The notes below the pieces were generated by a model. It ran no database searches, was not told where the DNA came from, and worked only from the letters and a program-made list of their open reading frames with translations. A stretch of DNA of 64,000 bases from Jaltomata sinuosa. Its lineage: Eukaryota; Streptophyta; Magnoliopsida; Solanales; Solanaceae. The stretch spans positions 491,501-555,500 of the forward strand of contig QJPP01007233.1 of NCBI GenBank assembly GCA_003996215.1, in the 5' to 3' direction. The stretch's first letter is position 1. Each line of letters opens with the position of its first letter. This document shows, one piece after another, positions 10,675-22,706 of the stretch. Made by a program: the position numbers and the translations under genes.

Positions 10675-12403
10675 CTTCTTCAAGAAAAAAAAAAAGTCTG
10701 ATACTTTCTTGTGGTGGTTATATGGTAACAAGAACATATCCGGTTTTTCTTCCCTGGACCGGGTTAATGGGCTATGCAGGCGGGTTGACGGCCAAATGCT
10801 CATTATTGGTTCGTAAAATTTGGGAGATTTGCACAATTAAGAAATTTGTATAAAAATTATTTCTTGGAGCATAACTTTTTCACAATTTTATGTTGAGAGT
10901 AAGAATGAAAAATTACGTTTTCATAAGTTATGTTGGTCGAGTCATAATTTTGATTTAAATTGTTCACAAAGTTCTATCGAATGCATAGAATTTATGTTTT
11001 CTTATAAGTTATGATATGCGAGAATAATTTATTATGTTATTCAATTATTCGTAAATTTTGTGAACTGTCAAAATTCATCAATAATTTCATTCTACTTATC
11101 TTGTTAAATTATTCACAAGTTCTATCTAATTGAAAAAATTTATCAGTTTTGTTCTATTATTCACAATTTTTTTGGATTAGCAAGCTTTTAACCATTTTTA
11201 TTCTGCCTATTTTATTAAACTGTTCATATATTTTATCGAATTAATAAACTTGTCTGATTATTGAATTATCCATATCTCTAGTTAAATTATTTTCTATTCT
11301 AGTTGGGATTCATGAAAAAAAATTAATAATTGAAAATCTCCATTAATTAGGCAAGCACCCACACTATTCACTTCAAATATCGTCCAAAAATATTGTTACC
11401 TTATTGCCAGTTCAACTAAACAAGAAGAAACATTTTTAAAAATGGCAAGAAGATTTGAGGCATGTGCATTTTCATTGATCAAGTTGAGTGATATTTTGAA
11501 GTCATTTACAAGTGATGTGCTTTAGGCGAATTTTACATTTGAAAGTTATATTTCATGACTTAGAGGGTGAATCATTTTAATGATTTAGTGAAATTGCACA
11601 AAGAAAAGTTTTTTTGTTAAATTTATATTTGCATATATTTTTTAAACGAAACAAAAGTTAAACATCAGCTCTTAAAAGAGATATCTAATATAAAATTTCA
11701 CCAATGTTTAAAATTTTATAATATTTTTAAAAAATTTATAAATATACACCCAAATAAAAGACAATTATTCTTATCTTTACACTTTTTTTCCTCTTCGTCC
11801 TTCTCCTTTCTTTTTTAATTAAAAAGGCGAACGAGCTCGATTTATTTATAACAAAATCATTTAAAATATGTACAGAAAAGGTCCAAGTATAAGACCCAGT
11901 CCAAAGAGAGTAAACAAAAGTAAAACATCTAAAAGGAACCCTCTTGATGCGAACAAATCCCAAACAGAAAAAACCTAAATTCATCAACTTCTCCAATCAT
12001 TCTATGTCCATTTTCGGCGAGCTTCAAAAAGGCTAAAGAGCGATGTTGCTCAGGTAAGATCTAACTTGGTTTGTCTTTTATTTTTCGCTGTCTAGAATTG
12101 AAAATCACATTCATTAATTGAGCTAAAATACTTCACGATTTCAGAGATTTGAATTGATTTCACCCAAGCAACCTCAAACTCTTACCAACGCCGTGAAATA
12201 AAAAATGAAAGATTCTTCTATATCAGATTTCTGTAGCGTCTCATATCTCGATAATGTAAAAAAAATCACTTCTCATCTTCAAAAAAATAGCAAATCTTGA
12301 TCTTGTTAATTAAATTCTCTATAAATCCTCTTCTAATTACGCTTGAAAGAAGATAAATAAACAATAGGTTAACATGTCTCTTTTGTATATGATAATTTTG
12401 TAA
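10365..12403. repeat. Tandem unit C
   Basis: A 2,039-bp unit, nearly identical to B. The extra base is an A in the poly-A run (plus strand) just upstream of the truncated exon's start, at about 10684-10695. This opens an artificial longer frame there. Confidence 0.97.
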
Positions 12404-12713
12404 CCCACCATTGAGTACCCAATTTAGCAAGGTTATCAAGATTAAGCTCTTCAGTCCAAGACTTATATTGCTTCTTGGGTTTCTTAATAAGTCTTTCTTC
12501 TACTTCTTCTCTCCAACTGTAACCTGTCTTGCTCTCTCTTCTCTCATTTCTCATTTGTCTTCTCTCTTTAGCAGTTAGTAAATTCTCTTTAGGTGACTCC
12601 ACAGTTGCATAAACCCTTAAAAGGGTTTTCTGGGGTTTTGGGAAAATGGAGGTTGGTGACAATTTGGGAAGAAATGGAGGGGAATGACTCCATGAAAGAA
12701 TAGCTTGCTTCAT
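12369..12713 (-). pseudogene. Truncated pTAC13 exon 1, unit D
   Basis: The ATG at 12711-12713 opens the same 114-residue frame and junction tail as in units B and C. The coding bases are the same as in those copies. Confidence 0.85.
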
Positions 12714-14441
12714 CTTCTTCAAGAAAAAAAAAAGTCTGATACTTTCTTGTGGTGGTTATATGGTAACAAGAACATATCCGGTTTTTCTTCCCTGGACCGG
12801 GTTAATGGGCTATGCAGGCGGGTTGACGGCCAAATGCTCATTATTGGTTCGTAAAATTTGGGAGATTTGCATAATTAAGAAATTTGTATAAAAATTATTT
12901 TTTGGAGCATAACTTTTTCACAATTTTATGTTGAGAGTAAGAATGAAAAATTACGTTTTCATAAGTTATGTTGGTCGAGTCATAATTTTGATTTAAATTG
13001 TTCACAAAGTTCTATCGAATGCATAGAATTTATGTTTTCTTATAAGTTATGATATGCGAGAATAATTTATTATGTTATTCAATTATTCGTAAATTTTGTG
13101 AACTGTCAAAATTCATCAATAATTTCATTCTACTTATCTTGTTAAATTATTCACAAGTTCTATCTAATTGAAAAAATTTATCAGTTTTGTTCTATTATTC
13201 ACAATTTTTTTGGATTAGCAAGCTTTTAACCATTTTTATTCTGCCTATTTTATTAAACTGTTCATATATTTTATCGAATTAATAAACTTGTCTGATTATT
13301 GAATTATCCATATCTCTAGTTAAATTATTTTCTATTCTAGTTGGGATTCATGAAAAAAAATTAATAATTGAAAATCTCCATTAATTAGGCAAGCACCCAC
13401 ACTATTCACTTCAAATATCGTCCAAAAATATTGTTACCTTATTGCCAGTTCAACTAAACAAGAAGAAACATTTTTAAAAATGGCAAGAAGATTTGAGGCA
13501 TGTGCATTTTCATTGATCAAGTTGAGTGATATTTTGAAGTCATTTACAAGTGATGTGCTTTAGGCGAATTTTACATTTGAAAGTTATATTTCATGACTTA
13601 GAGGGTGAATCATTTTAATGATTTAGTGAAATTGCACAAAGAAAAGTTTTTTTGTTAAATTTATATTTGCATATATTTTTTAAACGAAACAAAAGTTAAA
13701 CATCAGCTCTTAAAAGAGATATCTAATATAAAATTTCACCAATGTTTAAAATTTTATAATATTTTTAAAAAATTTATAAATATACACCCAAATAAAAGAC
13801 AATTATTCTTATCTTTACACTTTTTTTCCTCTTCGTCCTTCTCCTTTCTTTTTTAATTAAAAAGGCGAACGAGCTCGATTTATTTATAACAAAATCATTT
13901 AAAATATGTACAGAAAAGGTCCAAGTATAAGACCCAGTCCAAAGAGAGTAAACAAAAGTAAAACATCTAAAAGGAACCCTCTTGATGCGAACAAATCCCA
14001 AACAGAAAAAACCTAAATTCATCAACTTCTCCAATCATTCTATGTCCATTTTCGGCGAGCTTCAAAAAGGCTAAAGATCGATGTTGCTCAGGTAAGATCT
14101 AACTTGGTTTGTCTTTTATTTTTCGCTGTCTAGAATTGAAAATCACATTCATTAATTGAGCTAAAATACTTCACGATTTCAGAGATTTGAATTGATTTCA
14201 CCCAAGCAACCTCAAACTCTTACCAACGCCGTGAAATAAAAAATGAAAGATTCTTCTATATCAGATTTCTGTAGCGTCTCATATCTCGATAATGTAAAAA
14301 AAATCACTTCTCATCTTCAAAAAAATAGCAAATCTTGATCTTGTTAATTAAATTCTCTATAAATCCTCTTCTAATTACGCTTGAAAGAAGATAAATAAAC
14401 AATAGGTTAACATGTCTCTTTTGTATATGATAATTTTGTAA
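12404..14441. repeat. Tandem unit D
   Basis: A 2,038-bp unit differing from its neighbours by a handful of bases, for example cataatt in place of cacaatt near 12868, and ttttttg in place of tttcttg near 12900. Unit E shares the first of these. Confidence 0.97.
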
Positions 14442-14751
14442 CCCACCATTGAGTACCCAATTTAGCAAGGTTATCAAGATTAAGCTCTTCAGTCCAAGAC
14501 TTATATTGCTTCTTGGGTTTCTTAATAAGTCTTTCTTCTACTTCTTCTCTCCAACTGTAACCTGTCTTGCTCTCTCTTCTCTCATTTCTCATTTGTCTTC
14601 TCTCTTTAGCAGTTAGTAAATTCTCTTTAGGTGACTCCACAGTTGCATAAACCCTTAAAAGGGTTTTCTGGGGTTTTGGGAAAATGGAGGTTGGTGACAA
14701 TTTGGGAAGAAATGGAGGGGAATGACTCCATGAAAGAATAGCTTGCTTCAT
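14407..14751 (-). pseudogene. Truncated pTAC13 exon 1, unit E
   Basis: The ATG at 14749-14751 opens the fourth identical 114-residue truncated frame. The stop lies in unit D. There is no further copy to the right. Confidence 0.85.
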
Positions 14752-16479
14752 CTTCTTCAAGAAAAAAAAAAGTCTGATACTTTCTTGTGGTGGTTATATG
14801 GTAACAAGAACATATCCGGTTTTTCTTCCCTGGACCGGGTTAATGGGCTATGCAGGCGGGTTGACGGCCAAATGCTCATTATTGGTTCGTAAAATTTGGG
14901 AGATTTGCATAATTAAGAAATTTGTATAAAAATTATTTCTTGGAGCATAACTTTTTCACAATTTTATGTTGAGAGTAAGAATGAAAAATTACGTTTTCAT
15001 AAGTTATGTTGGTCGAGTCATAATTTTGATTTAAATTGTTCACAAAGTTCTATCGAATGCATAGAATTTATGTTTTCTTATAAGTTATGATATGCGAGAA
15101 TAATTTATTATGTTATTCAATTATTCGTAAATTTTGTGAACTGTCAAAATTCATCAATAATTTCATTCTACTTATCTTGTTAAATTATTCACAAGTTCTA
15201 TCTAATTGAAAAAATTTATCAGTTTTGTTCTATTATTCACAATTTTTTTGGATTAGCAAGCTTTTAACCATTTTTATTCTGCCTATTTTATTAAACTGTT
15301 CATATATTTTATCGAATTAATAAACTTGTCTGATTATTGAATTATCCATATCTCTAGTTAAATTATTTTCTATTCTAGTTGGGATTCATGAAAAAAAATT
15401 AATAATTGAAAATCTCCATTAATTAGGCAAGCACCCACACTATTCACTTCAAATATCGTCCAAAAATATTGTTACCTTATTGCCAGTTCAACTAAACAAG
15501 AAGAAACATTTTTAAAAATGGCAAGAAGATTTGAGGCATGTGCATTTTCATTGATCAAGTTGAGTGATATTTTGAAGTCATTTACAAGTGATGTGCTTTA
15601 GGCGAATTTTACATTTGAAAGTTATATTTCATGACTTAGAGGGTGAATCATTTTAATGATTTAGTGAAATTGCACAAAGAAAAGTTTTTTTGTTAAATTT
15701 ATATTTGCATATATTTTTTAAACGAAACAAAAGTTAAACATCAGCTCTTAAAAGAGATATCTAATATAAAATTTCACCAATGTTTAAAATTTTATAATAT
15801 TTTTAAAAAATTTATAAATATACACCCAAATAAAAGACAATTATTCTTATCTTTACACTTTTTTTCCTCTTCGTCCTTCTCCTTTCTTTTTTAATTAAAA
15901 AGGCGAACGAGCTCGATTTATTTATAACAAAATCATTTAAAATATGTACAGAAAAGGTCCAAGTATAAGACCCAGTCCAAAGAGAGTAAACAAAAGTAAA
16001 ACATCTAAAAGGAACCCTCTTGATGCGAACAAATCCCAAACAGAAAAAACCTAAATTCATCAACTTCTCCAATCATTCTATGTCCATTTTCGGCGAGCTT
16101 CAAAAAGGCTAAAGATCGATGTTGCTCAGGTAAGATCTAACTTGGTTTGTCTTTTATTTTTCGCTGTCTAGAATTGAAAATCACATTCATTAATTGAGCT
16201 AAAATACTTCACGATTTCAGAGATTTGAATTGATTTCACCCAAGCAACCTCAAACTCTTACCAACGCCGTGAAATAAAAAATGAAAGATTCTTCTATATC
16301 AGATTTCTGTAGCGTCTCATATCTCGATAATGTAAAAAAAATCACTTCTCATCTTCAAAAAAATAGCAAATCTTGATCTTGTTAATTAAATTCTCTATAA
16401 ATCCTCTTCTAATTACGCTTGAAAGAAGATAAATAAACAATAGGTTAACATGTCTCTTTTGTATATGATAATTTTGTAA
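14442..16479. repeat. Tandem unit E (last)
   Basis: The final 2,038-bp unit. Its right edge, ttttgtaa, continues into unique sequence (agcttttgg), which therefore marks the ancestral DNA upstream of the gene. Confidence 0.97.
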
Positions 16480-16689
16480 AGCTTTTGGTATTATTTTTTT
16501 TGCATGCTTGATGATGTATGTATAAATTGGACTACGAATAATCAATTTTATTATCTTTTAAAAATATTTTGCTTCAATCTGATTCTATGAACTTGATAAT
16601 ATTGAACTTAAGATCGAGTATTTGTGTTTGTCTGCATTCAGAATTCTTTTTGATTTCGATTATAGTTTCTAAAAATTATGAAACTGTAC

Positions 16690-17130
16690 TGTACTTATAA
16701 AATCTAAATTCATGTTAGTAAAAAAATCTGCTAGCTAATTTTCTTCTCTCAAAATATGTTTTAGATGATTTTTCTCTCTGGCCCCTAAATTCTTGATCCA
16801 GTTGACCTCCATACAAATGCTCCATAATACTTCTCATTCACTATTCAGAATCTTTTTCATAGTCAAGCAGTTTGTTTCTAGAATAACAGAAAATAGATTA
16901 TTATCAACACAGTACTCTAATATATTCTGAATAGCAATTGCTTCAACACATAAACTAATAGTATTAGAAAAAACTCTAGTTTTAGCATATATGAGATTAT
17001 CTCCATATTCTCTCATGCAAAAGGCCATAAAATTATCCACTGAATTATCCCTTGAAGCTGGATTACTGTTACACTTATATCTTTTTATTAAGAACACTCT
17101 CAAATTATTGTCATATATGATATTCTTAAT
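16690..17130 (-). pseudogene. LINE RNase H-like domain relic
   Basis: The minus-strand translation resembles the RNase H domain (RVT_3 type) at the C-terminus of plant L1-type LINEs. It shows an AFCMREYGDNLIYAK segment, then a VEAIAIQNILEYC helix, an ILETNC strand and, after an in-frame TGA, an HILREE-x-LADFF motif. Expected catalytic acids are replaced (LETN where LETD is usual). The reverse transcriptase part is absent. It is a degenerate fragment with no evidence of function. Confidence 0.7.
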
Positions 17131-17985
17131 TTATACCCCTCAAAGAATGTATCATTTGTGCATATGTTTTTGATATATTTTTTAATCAGGGATATCTCAT
17201 TATGACCAGCATGTATAAATTTCAGTTTATCTTATATAACACACTATTTCGTGACATATTTTTTCTATGGACGAGAGAGTTTTTATATTTCGCGATTGTC
17301 AAAAAATTATAACAGAAGCAATCTAAAATAATGACTTAAATTTAGGTATACAATCTGATGTCAACCACTGAGTGGCTTCTTGGTTGATCTTCACAAAATG
17401 ATCATGATCTTGCTGTTATAGTAAAAATTAACCAAATATTTTTGTCAAATGCTCGTGTGAGAAAGACATGATTTGTAGTCTCTAATTGAGGTTGCACACA
17501 ATATCTACTTCTAGAAATTGTGACTATACTATACCTAGCTAAGACATTATTATTGACAACTTCATTTTTCATAGTCTCCATAAGAGAAAAAAAAATTGTA
17601 TGAAAATTCTTTCATCTAAAATTTAATGTAAAAACGTAAATTATGTTCTTTTTATCTAGTAATCTCTTATGCATTGTAACTGCAAATTTGTCACTATTAT
17701 TCACCATTCATGATGATTTATCTCAAAGTTTTGATTTCTCAAAAATTTAAAAATTGAAATATACATGATTAACAATATTTTGAGATAAGCTTTGTTGCAT
17801 TGAATGAATATTCTATTTTTTCCCCTTCATGAAGTAATTGATATCCTCTTCTCTCATCAATAGAATATTCAATTGGAACAATATACGTGAGAGTTTTTAA
17901 GTCTTTCAATTGTTAAATCAAACACTTGAACAATCATTTTTAGGCTCCCACCAAATTTCATGTTCTATATACTTCTTTGCTTCTA
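17131..17985. other. Intergenic, no gene seen
   Basis: AT-rich DNA without a recognisable coding exon. It may include diverged remains of the adjoining LINE and gypsy elements. Confidence 0.35.
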
Positions 17986-19795
17986 TCATTTTCTTCCACA
18001 ATTGTGATCACCCTTTTTATTGCATGAAAATAGGAATTTTCTTCTTACAATATTTATTTCATATAAAGTTATTCCAAAGAGATCTTGTAGTTCTGAATGT
18101 CTCACCGGATCAGACTTATACACGTTCTTCCACTCTAGTTTACCCATATCTAGAATTTCTAAAGTCACTGTCTTAGTGTTACAGTCCAAAATAACATGAT
18201 ATGAAAACAACCAAGTCATACTCAGAATAACATCCAAAATCAAACATGTCCAAAATGATCAAGTCTACCTAAGTCTGAAGACCCATAAACAAAATAGAAC
18301 AAGTACGATATACATGGATCACTATCACATAATCTTTAATCGGAGTAGCAACATATACAGGAGAATCGAGTACATCACAGATCAAGTCCAGACCCAAAGC
18401 AAATCTAACAGATACATAAGAGTAAGTAGAACCCGAATAAAATAAAATAGTAGCCATCTGATTTGATCCGGGTTCTACTTACTCTTATGTATCAGATGAG
18501 TCGAGAGAACCCGCCAGCTGTGACCTCTGGAATAAGATCATTGTAGTTACACACATTCTTAGACTTCTTGTCTAATACATTAGCATGACCAACTTGCTTA
18601 ACTCCCTCAAGCTTTTTCACATAATCAACAACATCATTGAAACTCCTTCCTGCAGAAGTCATGTGAACAGTCAAAACTTAAAGATCAATGTTCAAACCTT
18701 TAACATACAAGCAAATTTTCTCTTCCGCAGTACCCAACAACTGGATAGCATAGCGAGACAGAGCATGGAACTTAGCCTCATAGACCGGAACCAACATACT
18801 ACCCTGTTCAAGAGCCAAAAACTCATCCTTCTTGCAGTCTCAAAAAGTACGAGGTACATACTTCTCTAAAAATAAGTCATGAAACTGAGCCCAAGTCAAT
18901 GAAGGCAAAGCTGGTGACCGACACTTCACATGGGCTCTCCATCACTATTTGGCATCTCCTTGCAGTTGAAAAGTCACGAACTAACACCATGTTGTTGCAC
19001 AATCTTCAATATGTGTAACCTCTCATAGCAATAGAGGATGAACTCAAATGCATTCTCAGTCTCAGTACCATCCAATGAAAAGATTTTATTTTCAAAAACT
19101 TGGTCAGCAACTCATGCTCAATCTCGAGCATGACGGAGCCTAATGCAGGATGGGGAAATGCCTCAGTACCTAAAGCCTCATCCATCCTGAAAGCTAAAGT
19201 GGCAGTGGCATGAGCACCCAGAACTTGGAAAGTTGGCACCGTGGGGGTGGCTTCAGTACCAGCCAACCCACTCAGAAAATCCAAAACCTGCTGAATAACT
19301 TCAGAAGACATCGAAAGAAGGGCTGCACCTCCAACCGATGGCGCCACCTCTAGTTCCATGCCATTCTCATTCATTGCCTCAGTTTTCTCAAAATGATTCT
19401 AGGGTGGGGGAGGTGATGATGGCCTTTGATGGGCCTGGTCAGTTGTTGCCTAAGCTCCACCCCTGGCGGGTGTTGCTCTCCCTCTTCCCCTTCCCCTATC
19501 CCTTCCTCATCTCGGAACAGTCGATTCCGTAGCTGGAGTTGTAGCTCTTGCTTCATTCACTTTAGTATTTACCATCTGCGAACAAAAGAATGAAGGAAGG
19601 TCAGATACCAATTTAGATCGTCAGATACCAATTGAAAATTAAGTTATAGCACAAAGGAAGAAAGAAATTATAGTTTTTTAAAGTCTTATAGCCTCTCACA
19701 GGAAAAGTACAGACGTCTTTGTACCATTCCGCAAGATCTACTAGACTCATTTTGGTACGACGAGATCAACGAATCTAGAGCTCTGATACTAATTT
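17986..19795 (-). pseudogene. Truncated Ty3/gypsy gag-protease region
   Basis: Reading from 19575 leftward on the minus strand there is a gag start (MVNTK), a basic GRGRGR segment, gag sequence near 19374-19006, a VHMTSAGRSFN...DYVKKLEG gag motif near 18674-18590, and an aspartic protease segment (a GSTYSYVSVRFALGLDLICD stretch, then MTWL). Stops and frame changes separate all the pieces, and most of gag and the zinc knuckle are deleted or unreadable. Homology ends near 18000, before the reverse transcriptase. It is the same family as the chromovirus at 57197-64000. Confidence 0.85.
19780..19792 (-). other. Primer-binding site of truncated gypsy element
   Basis: On the minus strand the sequence just inside the LTR reads TTAGTATCAGAGC. 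This is one or two bases from the tRNA-iMet-complementary TGGTATCAGAGC typical of plant gypsy elements. It lies 3 bases from the LTR end. Confidence 0.8.
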
Positions 19796-22002
19796 TGTCA
19801 CAATCTAAACCCGTCGTGAATGACACCCACACTGATCTTCGATGGAAGAACCAACTAACCAATCAACACTTAACCAAAATTAGGCAACTAAAATAATTTT
19901 TTAAAAATAAACTAATAATTTATATTTTTAAATGAAAATAAGAACAAGCTTGCGAAAATGAACCACCCCTAAAATTTGAAAGTCATCATACCAAAACTCT
20001 ATTAATTATTTAAATGAAGAGGATGCAACCCCAAAACATAATAACATCTAAGTCTGAAACATACAATGGACCAAAAAATCAGAGAAGAACTCATGGTAGC
20101 CCGAAGATGCAGCTCACCCTTGAGTCTGGATATCGTTTGTCTCATAGATGAGGTCTCAAAGCAGGCACCGAAAAATATCCTATACTCAACAAAAAAAGAG
20201 CACGTACAGTATCAATATACAAGAAATAACGATGTACTGTAGGATCATTGGCCAACCCAAAATGAGAAATATGAACATATAACCATAACATAGTACAAGA
20301 AAACAACCATGACACTCTACTCCAAGTTCATAACAGTTAACCTTATAACAATGTACAACATGAAATTCAGCCAATATGAGTCAATAATTAACAAGTCATG
20401 AAGTCGAACTATGACCACCAACAAGACTTCAAGTCAATAATCCTGGGTGAACAATTATATAATCATGTTCCAACTATATAAGTAACAGACAATCGCAAAT
20501 ATATCCCATCTTGCAAAGAATCAGGACCACCCAAGAATCCCTAAGACAACAACTATGGGAATTAACATGCATTCTGGTTCACATATAGAAATCACATTAG
20601 CATCTAAGAACATTAATCCGATCAACTCAAAATACCAACATGTGTATCAAGTAAATCATTAAGCTCAGTTCAACTCAAGGAACCAACTTATATACCAAGT
20701 AAACAGTTAAGCCCAGTTCAACTCTAGGACCTAACATAATAAAGAAATACATAATCCCCGATTCACTCAAGAAACCGTCACACTCAGTAAATATCTATAC
20801 ACACATGCTAAGGGTCTTATAGTTGCCCACTAGTCATGACTTGCAGGGGACGAGCTCTTGTCCTTGTACTAAATTCCAGACATCAAGCGTCTGTCAATCT
20901 TATATCAATCAATTTTGTGGAGATGTTCAAATATCGGTATATTCCACAATAATGACAGATATCAACACAATCACTATCACAATGATAATAGAAATAACAC
21001 TTGTAAAAATCAACAAGCTTTCAATTAAACAATCATTGCATGTGATCAACACTCAGGATACCAAGTAATCATTCACTTTTCTTGAACATGCATTGTACAA
21101 GTAATACTACCGAATATTTATCATGTACACATAACACAAATTAGATTTTAACTACATTTGAATCATAACCTACCTCAATTCAAGCCTGAAATGCTCTACT
21201 GAACCTGAGCTTTCTCATTTTTTGCAACCTTGGTTTGATTGTGGTCTAAAAATAGAAATGTAAACATATAATCAATCCAATGACTTATACTATCGAGGAT
21301 TACAACCTAATCTCGAATCTCAAGGCCAATTTCATAATCATTTCACCCATTCTAGTATTTTTTTCATCATAAATTCACCTTAAAACTACTAATTTTATGG
21401 TTTCATTGGTGAATTATGGTCATGCAAGAGTAAATAATTAATCTTTAATTAAAATCCAAAGGTTTTATACCCAATTTACCTTTTTGCACCAGAACTTACA
21501 ACTCTGTCAAGGTAATCCCTTCTCAAGACCCGTAAACTAGTGATTTCAAGGTCAAAGAATAAAAAAACTCATTAATGGGGATAAATAACTTATCTTTACG
21601 AAAATATCTGGTGGAAAATAAGTGAAAATCACTCCAAATCGCCCAAGCCTTCCCGAAAATATATTTAAGAAATAATGCTTATTTTTTAAAAAGTTTCTAC
21701 ATTAACAATAATTTACCCCGCTATAGTGAGTGTGGCGAGGCAGAAACTCAAGATTTCTCTTAGTTTTGTCTTTTTTTGCAATGCATCCTCAAATCATGAT
21801 ATTTCAGACTAACCCCTTTACGTCAAGTTTAATATCGGGAGTTCTACTTATTTGAATTTTCTCAAATTGCCCTAGATCATATCTCGCTTGAATTTCATCA
21901 GAGACTAGCCTAGCCTGAAATTTTTAACTCCCAATTTTGAAAAAAATCTAACTCAAATTTTTGCACGATTGGTTCACCCATAACACCGAAAAGGTCATTA
22001 CA
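19796..22002 (-). mobile_element. Gypsy 5' LTR (2.2 kb)
   Basis: The plus-strand ends are TGTCACAATC and GGTCATTACA, so the LTR reads TG...CA on the minus strand. It matches in layout the LTR at 57197-59242: the TGTCAC(A/G)ATC terminus, the 'cacccttga' area, the ggtcattaca end, and a short 'cgctatag' motif. No partner LTR is present, because the element is truncated on its left. Confidence 0.85.
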
Positions 22003-22189
22003 GTGTCTCTCAATGGTCTTCATGCCCTATATATGCTGGAGATTTGTCATGCCCCAGGATATCATGGACTAGGGCATTTACTTCAAATAGAACTTGGATT
22101 CGTATAAGAAAATTTGTGCTTTCCTTCTTAATAAGGAGGTTACATCCTACAAGAAAACTTTGAATCCTCTTTTTGACTCCAATTCTTCT

Positions 22190-22320
22190 CTTTATTTCCT
22201 TCCTTCTTTGCTCCTTTATTTCTTTCCTTCTTTGTTCCTTTACTTTATTTCTTTCCTTCTTTGTTCCTTTATTTTTCCTATTTATTTCTTTCCTTCTTTG
22301 CTCCCCATATCCCTGGAACA
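22190..22320. repeat. Pyrimidine-rich tandem repeat
   Basis: Several imperfect copies of a 24- to 30-bp unit built from tttctttccttctttg and ttcctttattt. A weaker copy reappears at 22400-22450. It has no coding value; small open frames here are composition artefacts. Confidence 0.8.
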
Positions 22321-22595
22321 ACTGTAAAATAAACTCCATCTTAGTCTACCCGACTTTGACTTTGACTTGAAAGAGTAAGTTTATTTATTCTTTTTATTTT
22401 GTTCATTTTTGCTCCTTTATTTCTACTATTTATTTCTTTTCTTCTTCGCTCCAATCTTTCATATTTATACAGATTGTCTGCACATTTCTGGGGACCCGAT
22501 TCACCTGATAAAGTATACACACGACAACAAGTAATAAACCAATTCACTTTGTCAATTATCAAAACTACAAACATATTTTTCTATTTCTCAACATG

Positions 22596-22706
22596 TTGTA
22601 ACAGCCTCTCTACCTCACTTCTGAGGTAGTGGTACGGACTGCGTACACTCTACCCTCCTCAGATCCCACTTTGTGAGAATACACTAGGTATGTTGTTATT
22701 GTTGTA
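22596..22706 (+). mobile_element. RTE/SINE 3' tail fragment
   Basis: Contains 'acagcctctctacctcac', 'ctgcgtacactctaccctc' and 'cccactttgtgagaataca', followed by a ttgttattgttg end. It has the same tail as the LINE at 7264-7402, in plus orientation. No upstream promoter or coding part is attached. Confidence 0.75.

Noticed and set aside
10330..10836. 168-codon frame in unit C extending the truncated exon upstream
   Set aside because: It is caused by one extra A in a homopolymer; the other units have a stop there. The extension has no homology to the transit peptide.
2800..16479. Array considered as a CRISPR array or centromeric satellite
   Set aside because: The unit is 2 kb, contains a recognisable gene exon, has only five copies and no short-repeat/spacer pattern.
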